Of a stretch of 43,605 bases of DNA, positions 12,801-24,800 are shown piece by piece. The stretch is from Saccoglossus kowalevskii (taxonomy: Eukaryota; Hemichordata; Enteropneusta; Harrimaniidae), in assembly GCF_000003605.2 (NCBI RefSeq), contig NW_003142306.1, positions 675,451 through 719,055 of the forward strand, read 5' to 3'. A program made the position numbers and the translations under genes. The notes beneath the pieces were generated by a model. It saw nothing but the letters and a program-made list of their open reading frames with translations, was not told the origin of the DNA and ran no database searches. Numbering within the stretch: position 1 is the first letter of the stretch; each line of letters starts with the position of its first letter.

Positions 12801-15800
12801 CGTTGGCAAATTCAAACATCTGTGTTATAAAAAAAAATATTAATGTAATTTTCCCTAACTAACGGTGTGATGAAAATGTATACCGAGGACTAAACGCAGA
12901 AACCCTTACCATTATTTTATTCGGGAAAATAGCTCAAAAAATCTCAAAAGGTCGTAATTTTGCGTAATGACCATTGAGTAATGTCTATCGTTTTTTTCCG
13001 TGTGCTAATGTGATAACAATTATACGTAGCGAATCGGGAAGTTTGCGTCTTGTGCCTGTTACACAAATAGTGTCAATTTCATTTTCTTTTGTCACCATGG
13101 TTACATAGTTCAGGGGAGCAGTGAACCGGGAACAATAGTATTTGAGTCGCAAAACAGATCATGCGGTTCTTTCAGCAAGACCTCGGCTAACATTTGCATT
13201 TAGGTTTATTAATTTTTACGTAGTATTATATTGAGTATATTGTCATAATTTATTTTCGGTTAAAATTTTTTTTTAATGATTCTAATAAGGTGATATGACG
13301 AAAATACAAAAATAGATGAGTTTATTTTGCATGCAGGATGACTGCGCAATTAAATATTTTTTTATTTGCCATATATTGTTTTCTCTAGCTCGATGCGGAC
13401 CTGGGGATATACTGCTAACCCTCGGTAGTAAGGCCAACATAACATCACCAAACTTTCCAAACGACTATGACAAAAACGAAGAATGTACGTGGATCTTTGA
13501 AGCTGTCGACGGCACTGAGATTGTTTTTGAATTTATTGTACTGGAGACACAGCAAATCTTTGACACGATCACCATCGGATCCGGAAAAGACACATTCAGA
13601 GACAAATTATTCACTTTCAGTGGTGACCGTGACCGTTATGATACACCGTACGTTGTTAACGATAGATACGCATGGGTTTCGTTCGAAAGTGACATGTATA
13701 TACACAGTAGAGGATTCGTTATTCAAGTTTCAGCGGGTATGTATAAATAATAGTATTCATCATCATTTACTGATTTTATTTCAAGTGTCATGTCAGTTTA
13801 TATATAAGTTATAAATCTACAAAATTAGTGGAAATTATGCAGATTATATGGGAAAAAGTGAAACATGGCCCTTTGAACATAAAAAACGTCAAATGGTCAT
13901 TTGTTTGGATAATTATAGGAGTTGTAGAGCAACATTTGCGTTGAGAGGAGAAAATTAATATTTTCAAGATATAAACGTCATTTCTCCAAATTGGCACTAT
14001 GCTTACAAGCACTTGTACGAGCTTAAACTCAAACTAGCTGGCGTGAAGTGTGCGTTATTGTTTGCGCACAACGCAAATACTTTTTGCGCTTCGACTCAGA
14101 GAGTCTGCATTGTGTGTAGAAGTAGGCGATCGAAAGCAAGATACTTATATTGTACAGATTATATGGAACAAATTCCCTTTAAAACCTTGTGAATAAACTT
14201 CTTCCAGTCACTCAATCACTGTTATGATATGATATATATTAGCACTTTGTTATTTGTATATTTTGCGTCTACAATGTTTTAGCATATTTAATTTGTTTCA
14301 TGGGAATGTACACAAGGCTTTATTTGGGTAATTTTTTGCTAACAAATGTTTATTATATGTCATTTATAGATATTGATGCCTGTATTTCGAGTCCATGCCA
14401 AAATGACGGAACGTGTACAAATGTACCTTTTGGCTTTACTTGCCACTGCGCTGGCAACTACACAGGAGACAGATGCGAGATTGGTAAGTGAAAATAGTAT
14501 CTAGACATCGCGCTGAATAGTTACCTTCCCGGGTCATTTCATGCCACTTTATCGAATGGTGCTTGCTTAATAATCATACAAATCGAACACATTCATGAAT
14601 AAGGTATCACATAGTCTATTGTGACGTCATTGGAAATTGCGTCCTGTGGCGTATATAAAATACTTTGTTACGCAACTCTCAAAATTCTGATGACGTTGTT
14701 CTATTATCTCACAGGACAGTGTGGAGTATTACGATACGACTTGCGCGGAGGAAACACGGCTAACATCAGCTCGCCTCTATATCCGTACTCTTATGAGCGT
14801 GATACGACCTGTAACTGGACAGTCAATGCCGTTGATGGCGTCGGCGTGTCTATAACCGTTCTAGAGATCAATATTGCCGATGACCAGCTGACGTTTGCCG
14901 GTGGCAGTAAGATAAATCGCGTATTTACCAGTGGAAACACTCACCAAGAAACCTATGAAATACAGGGATCCGATATTAGCATCGTTTTTGAGAGCAATGC
15001 TACTCTCGAAGGCTCTGGTTTCTACTTGAAAGTCATTGGAGGTATGCAGCACATTTGAAGCTGGTTAATAACATTGTTACTCTTTGGCTGTATTTTATAC
15101 ATGTTGTCTGTCCAACATTTTTGGATAGCCATGCCAATCGTATTGAAATATTTAAGTTATCTAAATCATAGACATGGATTCCCCGAGAAGAATTTATCTT
15201 AGTGAGACTGTAATCACAAATCACTTTTGTGCATTTGTTCGTAACTGTCTATACCGAATGTACAGTCAGCATAAGCGTGCTTCGTCCATCAGCCAGACAC
15301 AGGCATTTGCTGCACGTCCCGTACAGACGAGTAGATTATATTAGTCATTCAATCAGTCTTGTTAACCTTTGATGATTTTAATTTATCTTTTTCAGATGGC
15401 AATGACTGTGCATCGAATCCATGTCAACATGGCGGTACATGCACAGACGGATTGTTTCGATATGTATGCACGTGTCTGCGTGCATATAGGGGAGTAAACT
15501 GTGAAATTGGTGAGTGGCCATTCAATATTTTTTTGTAATCTCTGATGTACGAATGTTCATTGTGAACGTAAAAAAATACATCATGATAACTCGTAACTCG
15601 AGATATCGTATTAATTACACGAGAGCTATACTGTCTATGCCTCTAATACTTTTTTGAAGATTGAACAATAGTTCTCCCGAACGAATTCGCTGGCTACAGA
15701 ATTGACCTTGTATGTGTGAATACGGGCACACGAAGTAACAGACGTTCCTAGTTGCATTCTGGGAGATAAAACATTATTATGATATTATTGGTTTTTACCC

Positions 15801-18800
15801 GTAGACTGCTGCGGTGAACGAAACATAAGGCTTTTCAGTGGCGATTCGGCCATCATTGAATCATTCAATTTCCCAAACAACTATCTGGACGACACGGAAT
15901 GTATATGGGAAATAAAAGCCTTGGACGAGGCTAGTCTGCAGTTTTGGTTCCTTACATTTTCCACGGAGATTGAGAGAGATGTGGTTGCCCTTCAATTTGG
16001 TTCACAGCAACGGATACTGACCTTATATGGCAACTACACAAATTTAAAGATGACGCTTCCTTATCGCGAAGCCCTACTCATATTCACGACTGATTCCAAG
16101 AACACCGATGTAGGATTTCAGGTTCTAGTGAAAGCAAGTGAGTATAGGCGGAACTATTATCAAGCGGGGGTAACAGTTATAATTTACTTGTGGCATTGTG
16201 TTTGCCATAGTGTTGTATATTCCGGAGCTAAGTCTCAAATGAGTTAAAATAACAAAAAAATGCACATCCCTCTACGAAGAAAAAAGAATACATGTTGAAA
16301 TAGGGGGCGCCCTATCCCTATTGTCTTTTTACCTTGCCCGTACCATCAAAGATGGAAGGGAAAGGTATATTAAGAGAAAGATTTTTGTCCGGCGTTGTCG
16401 TCGTAATTGTTATTGTGTGCGTAATAACTGTATTAATTCTATTCCAAACTTCACCAAACTTGGTCAACTTATTCATCAGTCTTCCCTGAATTTGAACAAC
16501 AGATGTCTTATATGAAAATATCATGCAAAAATTGATTGAGTAAATCTGATAAAATATTTTGACTGTTTCTACTTGACTGGTCACTGGTGATACACATCAA
16601 AGGTCACTGATCTCAGTGGAAATATGCATTGTTGTATGTGTTCAATGAAGCAAATGATTTATCTTGTAATAATATCCTTGGTAATGTATCTCAGAATCCC
16701 ATACTGGGTTTCAAAACCAACTCATGGAGAGATTGCACAGTCTGATACACATTTGCAAACCTACCAATAAAATCTTTATAGAAAACAAGATGTCGGAAAA
16801 TCAATATAAGCACTCCTATGAACTGGGTGCCAAACTTTGATCAAGATCTGAAGCTAATAGAAAATCTGTTTAGTTCAAAGTTATCAAATCAAAAACAATA
16901 CATATAAAATATATATAAAGCATCCACATTTTGAAAAGAAAATTGTACTAAAATATATGTATTCTGTATTTGACAAACAGTTCATTCGACAAATGAAAAC
17001 TCACAGGAATTTGTTTCAGCTATTGGAACAGAATGATAGAGCTTTTATAATACTAATTTGAAAACGCACTTCAAAAACAAAGATTGCAGTGTTTGAAGAT
17101 GTAGGTTCTCAGGAGGCAACAGTACTGTTGACTTCTCTCTCCACTGGACACCAACTAACTATTTAAGTTGATTTGCATACAAAGCAGAGCTTGTAACATG
17201 ATAGTTATTCATAAAGGTTTTTTTTTTACTTTTCATATAATACAGTAGTTACACAATGAATATAATAAGGCAGTTCATATTTGTCTCAGTGAATCATTAA
17301 TTTTGACATACATCTGCATAAAATACTTGGACAAAAGCCAGCTAAGATTTTCTGTTATCTTGCATGTTTCATCAATCTATTCACGTCTAAATGCAGCACT
17401 TTTTTCTGAGATGAGACATTTGTTTTAATACTAAATTACTTTGAATAAAGCTGGAAATTATGTCCCTTAAAATAATTTTAAGTTTTTTTACGATATTTAC
17501 ATCTATCAAGGACATTCAGTAGACTGATTCCCCACTGTTGGTTCAACCCCAAAACTTGTTTGTATTCAAAATTAATTATGACAATACATATTCATATTGA
17601 AACAAACTATGATAAAGGGAATAATATTATATAACAAAGCGCAATGTCACCAGAGTTTAACTATGTTTATGAAACGATCTCAGTTCACAGATTTATTGTT
17701 CCTGTCCAGATACATTCTGCTGCTACCCACGTGATAATTGCAAAGTACTAACCAAAGTATAAAGATAGGTTTGAATTTGCCATTAAATTAAATAAACGTA
17801 ACTGTAATTTTCGGTCATGAGCTAAGTTCCAGATTAGTGTCTACACCCACCCCGCCCTGAATATGTTCTCATAATTGCCACTTTCGTTTCCGTTGTTCTG
17901 GATTTAATAACAGTGTAGTTTATTTTGAGCTGTTATTCAAAAAGGATAAAAAAAATGACAACCGAACTACTATTCGAACAAAAAATAGGTCCATGTAAAT
18001 GGCACATTTATGCATTGATGATATACTAGTATGTAAATTATGGAAATTGTATCGTATAGGAGAAACCCCATTGTAGACTTTTGATGATTAATATTTTAAT
18101 TTTAATTGAAGCGGTGAGTCGTCATCTACGCATGTGTCAGCTAGCCATAGCGTGTCATTGTTTACAAACAAGCGACTACCCATGAGCCTTTGCGTTCTTA
18201 GCGTGTGATGTTATCATCGCTTGGGACTCAATCACCGCGCGTGCGATTGTTTTTTTCAAAATATAAAACGAATCCAAAGACTATCATGAAACTTTATTGG
18301 GTAAGTCTTAGGCATTGGCGTATATTGGCTTACGTATGAAACTCCTTTGAAAGTACAAACCCTTGTTACACTGACACATTTCTGAAATGAATGCACGAAG
18401 GCGTTTCACTGTGTCCTAGATGTGTTATGTCACGTGATCACAGTCACGTAGCCACGCGTTGCAATACAAGCATAAATCATCACGAAAACCCTGCGTTTAT
18501 TATTAACTGTTGTTACCTATTTTAAATTATTCATAAACTAATCAACTCAAGTGCCGCTAGCTATATGAATACAACTGACATCACATCTTCATATATTCAT
18601 AAGATAAAAAAGGTGTTAATGTATACAGCAATAATGAGATGAAGTCACGTGATCTGGGTGGTTGAACATAATACTCTTGAGTTTGTAAGAGTGTGCTCAT
18701 TAATTTGTTTTTGCTACATTTTTTTATAAAAAAAATTTAAAATTAAATTTATAACTGGCTATTCAGCAATCGAATTTCATAATAAAAAGGCATTTTGTAG

Positions 18801-21800
18801 TTATAATGTACACATTTATTGATATTATGAAACCATTTATTTTCGCTGGCATTCAATTTCACTATTTTGAGCATATTCACTGGGTTTAAAGTTCACGAAT
18901 CTGGCAAGGAAACAATAGTTATTTTTCATGTCAACGTCGATTTATGGAGCATTGCAATTGTCACATCGTGTTCTGTTCGACGCTGGGATTATGTGACCGA
19001 TGTTGGTTAATAACACTGACTGTCTCATACTTGAGGCATAATAATATATTGTATTTACTCCACCTAGTTCCATCACTTGAGAGTAGCGCACTGAGATATG
19101 GCGTCTACAACACTCGTGCATTTAATTGGTACGGAGCAGCATCTCAGTGCAACGTCACAGGTGGTAGGCTAGCCACATTATCCAATCAAACGAATAGTGC
19201 ATATATTAACGAGGTGTTACAAACGAAACAGCTAACGGACACGCAGTTCTGGTTTGATGCATGCCAAAGAGCGACTAAAACTGGTCCGTACCAGACGAGT
19301 TATGGACAGAAATTATCTTGGATTAATTGGGATGAAGATGAACCAAACGAACTGAGTATTATAAACACGTGTCTGAGTCTATCGTAAGTAGTTAGATAAA
19401 TATATTATAATATTGTTATTATAAACGGTTAGTAAGAACGTTTACGTGTCCTTCATATGTACTAGTACATTATGAAGCAGGTAATATATGAATTAAGAAA
19501 ACGCAAAAACTTTAATATTTCCAACTAGTAGAAATACGTTAAAACACTTTATAAAATACACAATTAGGTCTGCCAGAACAAAGTACAGTGATTCTGTTCT
19601 TCGAGGGAATTGACAATTTCTATACAACGTTTTTGACTCATTATTTGACATTTCCATAGAGCCACTGAAGATGATGAAGTGAAAATAAAGGCAAACGATA
19701 AGTCAACTGAACAGTACTTCATATGTGAAAATGACGGTAACCACATTTATATATGTATCAACGCAATGAAATTGACGTGGCTGATCACCTCAGCCAAATT
19801 GAATTCCTTTACCGAATATATAAAATATATTTTTGATGCACTCACTCGTGACAATTTTTTTTATTTTGCACAAGTAAATTATAATTACAATAATAAAAAA
19901 TAATAATAATATTATTACTTAGGATAATAACTGGTTATGTATATTTCGTATTTTCATTAGTATCCACTCTTGTTCAGATAAACTTATCATCTTTCTACTG
20001 ACCAGTGAGATTAAGCATGTAGGGGTTATATTTGATATTATATTCTATATTACACATCTTGCTCTATTCCAGGGCTAACAAACGTTGCATACAGGAAAGA
20101 CGCATGGCTAATCCAAAACGAAGAATATATATCTGATCCAGACATCGTTGACGGAATCATGGAATGCCCTAACAAAATGACGACCGAAGACAGTAGTACA
20201 GCTGGTAGATCTTGGAGAGTAAATCTTGGGAGCACTTTCCAAATTGTTGGCGTTAAATTACACTTGAGATCGTCTTCTTCATTTGATTGTGAGTCACATA
20301 ATATACATTGCAACTAACTACTAGTAAAATTAATTTATGTATTAATCCTCTTACAATAGCCAATGACAAACGCGCTTTTTGGGTTGATACACGTAACCAA
20401 TTACCAATAAGTGTTTATGCTTAAAATACATGGCATTTACACAATACATTTGTATAATATCAAGTTATTACGAGGATACCGAAAAGTATGCACGAAGACA
20501 GTACAGCAGGAGTATCGACCGACGCGAAGCGTAGGTCGATTCGACGGCATACTGTCTGGCAGCCATGTTTGATTATATTATTAGAGAACGCTTACGCGCG
20601 TAATCATTCCATATTTGGAATTTGCATTTCCTTATATGGTAGGATGAAAATGCCCCATGCAATACTGCAAAATTGCGGCACGCCGTAACTTATGGCGTTA
20701 CGGTGACAGATGTATAATGATATATTTTGTATTTCAATTAAGAAAATAAGGGAACGTTCTTGTTATATCCAAACATTGCAGCTGATGAGTTCGTTAATGT
20801 TGATGGTCTTGAAGTGAGAGCTGGTCCAAATTCTACCTTATGCCGTCGTACACCAAGTGAAAGTGTTGAAATGCCTCTGGTTCTCAGATGCGATGTGTCT
20901 TTAATTGGTCGGTACGTGACTGTCTATTCGCCATCTGAATATCTAGAGATGTGTGAATTTCAGGTCTTCACGCCTCTTGGTAAGCATTGTTAGTTTATCT
21001 TCCTAAACTGACTAGAATTTATTCGATCGTGATTGGCCGCCGAAATCTCATTTAGAGTGACAGAGGCACGAGACTTGTTTAGCCCCCTCCCGGATAGTTT
21101 TCTATTTACTATGTAATCGCATCCGCTGTTCCCCTGACCATATGAACCAGGATATGTTCGAGGATGTTTTGAACGTGGATGCAGTGGATAGCGATGACGG
21201 ATGGACCACTATTAGGGAAGGGTTCTCAACAACATCTCGGCGGTCGGTTGTAAATAGATTCTATTCTACTTCTAGATTCTAACAAATCTGTTAAAGAATT
21301 GTCAGTTTTAACACGTACGATAAATGCTATGAGTCACAGCTTACAAACCACAAACAACTTGAATTATACATGTATTCAGTGGAAAACATATGTCAATTTG
21401 GTAAGACAGCTAGCTGTTTGGTATCTCTCGTTAAATGCATAAATCACAATACTTATTTGAATTACTATTACAGATGCGGAAACGACTTGTATGGGTGGAG
21501 ACGTTGAGCTGACATGTCCTGAAAGTAAACAAATCATGTTGCTATATGCAAATTACGGCCGCACGTCAGCCAATAGCTGCTACCTTCGCACGAGAGACCA
21601 TATGCACACAGATTGCTACACCTGGACATCGGAGTGGGATAAGTTTTTGAATGACTGTAAACAGGGAAGTCAATGTAATGTCCATCTGACGCCCAGCACT
21701 CAAATAGAAGATAATATAAAGTGCAATGGTGCGAGTTTTTATGCTGAGACGGCGTATCAATGTAAGTCATAGAACTATTTGACCGAGTTATTCAGTTATT

Positions 21801-24800
21801 CTACAGCGGCTATCGGTCTAGGTTGAGACATAATTTTTATAAATGTGTTGTAATAAGTATCTAACACGATGCAGTATGTATGATGTAACATACTGTATGA
21901 ACACAAAAGTGACAGGAACACTTTTCTTGGTCGCCAAAGAACCCTGCTCACACTTAAATTCATCTCACTGACGAGTTTTTATGGCTATAGTGAAAATATT
22001 ACGACATATAAAAGACCTTATGCGCAGATGACTAATTCATTCTGTATAGATAGCACTTATATAAGTGTTAGTATATCTAATTATTTCTAACGATGCGAGG
22101 CAAACTCTCTCCAAAACTCAGCAAAGGACAGAAGATTTACTTACAATGGGCACTGAACTTGCATTTGCTATTGATTATCTACCTTTCCGTGATTTTTAAA
22201 CTATATATATCACAGCTATTTTTACGCCTTAGATTCACAAAATAGTATACTTCATTAGAATAAATCATTACATGGACAAATAGTCGACTCGCGTCATTTA
22301 TTATTGTGAGAAATAAAATTGTCTAGAGGATGACAATGTAGCTTTCCCAAGACGCAGTCGTAGAATACGATAATACTCGTGTACTCGTGTATGTGAATCG
22401 AGGGCTGTAACACGTAATAATATAGCATGTTTACCCACATTTGGAAAACTTGTTTTCCATCTTTCGATACTCCTCTCTGTAATATGGCATTACCGGAATA
22501 TCATTGTGTTACATACAAAATGAATGTTAAAATTTAGCGGGATAATACTTGCTCGATAGGGCGTTCACTCTTCGGGTATCTCGTTTTTACAGGTTGTGAT
22601 ATATATGACATTGTGCCCAGTTTACCAACCGACGACATTTCGTCCGCTGTGATACACTGGCCAACCTCTAAGGACGAGTCGTCTTTCACAATGATGGAGT
22701 TGTTCTTCGAAGAATCGTACAGTGAGCTGGGTATCAATTTTCTGACTGAGAAAGAGGATGCCCCTTTCACCAGTGTGTTAATAACAGCTGATGACGTCAC
22801 GGTCAGCAGCGGAACTACACCAATTACGGCGATACAATCTCAAAGTATCGATCTGAAAAAAAGGTTGTACAATCCATTGTGGTTTGCCCGAGAAGGTGAT
22901 ACATTCTCTATTGCGGAAGCAGAACAAGTACCATTCCTAATATGGAAGGTTGACAACACACCTCGTCTCAGTCACCTTATGATCACCCTGATCGGAAGTG
23001 ATGGGCACATTCGCCAGTGTCCCCGAGATGGTAAGTAGTTTGAACTCGTGTATCATATTTGTTAATGGTATCTTGAGGTTCTGTATATAGTATGCATTCA
23101 AAGTAAAACTATTCAATGTAGAAAATACTCTTTTACTTTTACATTACAATACAACTTCACTATAAATCGCACCCTCTAGTGACAGACATTTCTGTGACGT
23201 AAATGAATGAAAGGAGTGTCATTCAAATCGTCAGATTTATAGTCGATTTATAGTCGTTCGCCAATGAAAAGACATATTTTGGGAGATTTACAATGTTCTT
23301 AATAACAAACGACTACAGCGAAACACGTGTCAATGCGAACGACCATACTTTTCATCCATATACGTCATTTTGACGTCACATAGATATTTATCGCTAGAGG
23401 GCGCGACTTTAAAACAAAATGTATTATCTCTGGAGACTGGTATCTTTTCCAGAAAATAACTAAACCATCTATATTACGTATATATTTTAATATGTTAATA
23501 TGTACACAAAAAATACCGTTAGGATTTGATTTTGAGGGACATAAAATTGACATTTCAATAAACAAACATCGGCATGTTCAGGAAATAAAATATTATCATC
23601 AAATGTTTGTTACCTTCAAGAACATTGAAGTTTATTTTATTGGTCGAAAACGAAGAGTTGTGTTGTGGGGCTGGTTTCCATAGTGATACAACGACATGTT
23701 CTAATAGTTTACTCATACACGATGTTTTCACCAAAATTTAACCGATTAGAGGAAATTGAAACTTAAAATTATAACATTTCAACACGTCAACTATTATCTA
23801 GTCATCCCTGGGTCGAGATTATTTACACTTGGCCAACATCACCATGGTAACTGATGTAAATTATTTTGTTTCGATTTGATGCAAGATTGATTTGCATATT
23901 ATGCATGTCATTATGTTGCTGCTATGCCATCAACAATGTTTTATATATTTACAGACTACGCGATCCCATGCCGATATAATCCATGTGAACGTGGAGCAGC
24001 CTGTTATATTACACCCACTAAGTTATTCTGTGATTGTCCGGAATATTGTTCAGGTGACAGATGTCAAACATGTGAGTATATAAGATGAATAATCGCGCTG
24101 CAAATCGATCGTCTCAAGCTGAACTTGATCTTTTGTTATCAACTTCAGTTACTAAAATCAAACTTAAATATTACTGTTTGTGTGTAATTTAAAGCGGGGG
24201 AGTCGTCACCTGCGCATGCGTCAGATGTCTATAGCGTGTCATTGTTTACAAACAAGCGTCTACCATGAGCCGTTTTTAGCGTGTGTTGTTATNNNNNNNN
24301 NNNNNNNNNNNNNNNNNNNNNNNNNNNNNNNNNNNNNNNNNNCCCCCCCCCACTCAGGATCCATAGGGGGCCGCATGCGCGTTCCCATTTTCTCGGGAAA
24401 GAGGGTACTTTTTGACGATCTGTCTCGGGAACATTTTCCCGAGAAAATCGTAGAAAAGGGGGTATTTTTTGCTTGTTTTCCCGAGATTCTCAAAATAGGG
24501 GGTGTATTTCAAAACACTTCCCGAGATATACAAAAAAGGGGGGTTTAAAAGGAGTTCTAGACTGAAAAGTTCCCTAGATAGGGGGTGAAATTCATCGGAA
24601 AAGCCCGTGAAAGGGGGGGGTTAAATTTTCTTCTTTTCCCTAGATAGGGGGGGGGGGTCAAAAAAAATGAGGGAACAAGCATAGGCCCCCCTAAATATAG
24701 GGAGTGGGGGGGGGGGGTGACGACCCTACCGCTTTAAAGTCTTACATGCTGGACGCACAACCTTGATTTATGCACTGATTTATATGGTAAGAATTGCCAA

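Noticed and set aside
17530-17560. B-box-like GGTTCAACCCC suggesting a tRNA or SINE
   Set aside because: I could not find a matching A box or cloverleaf stems at the right distance.
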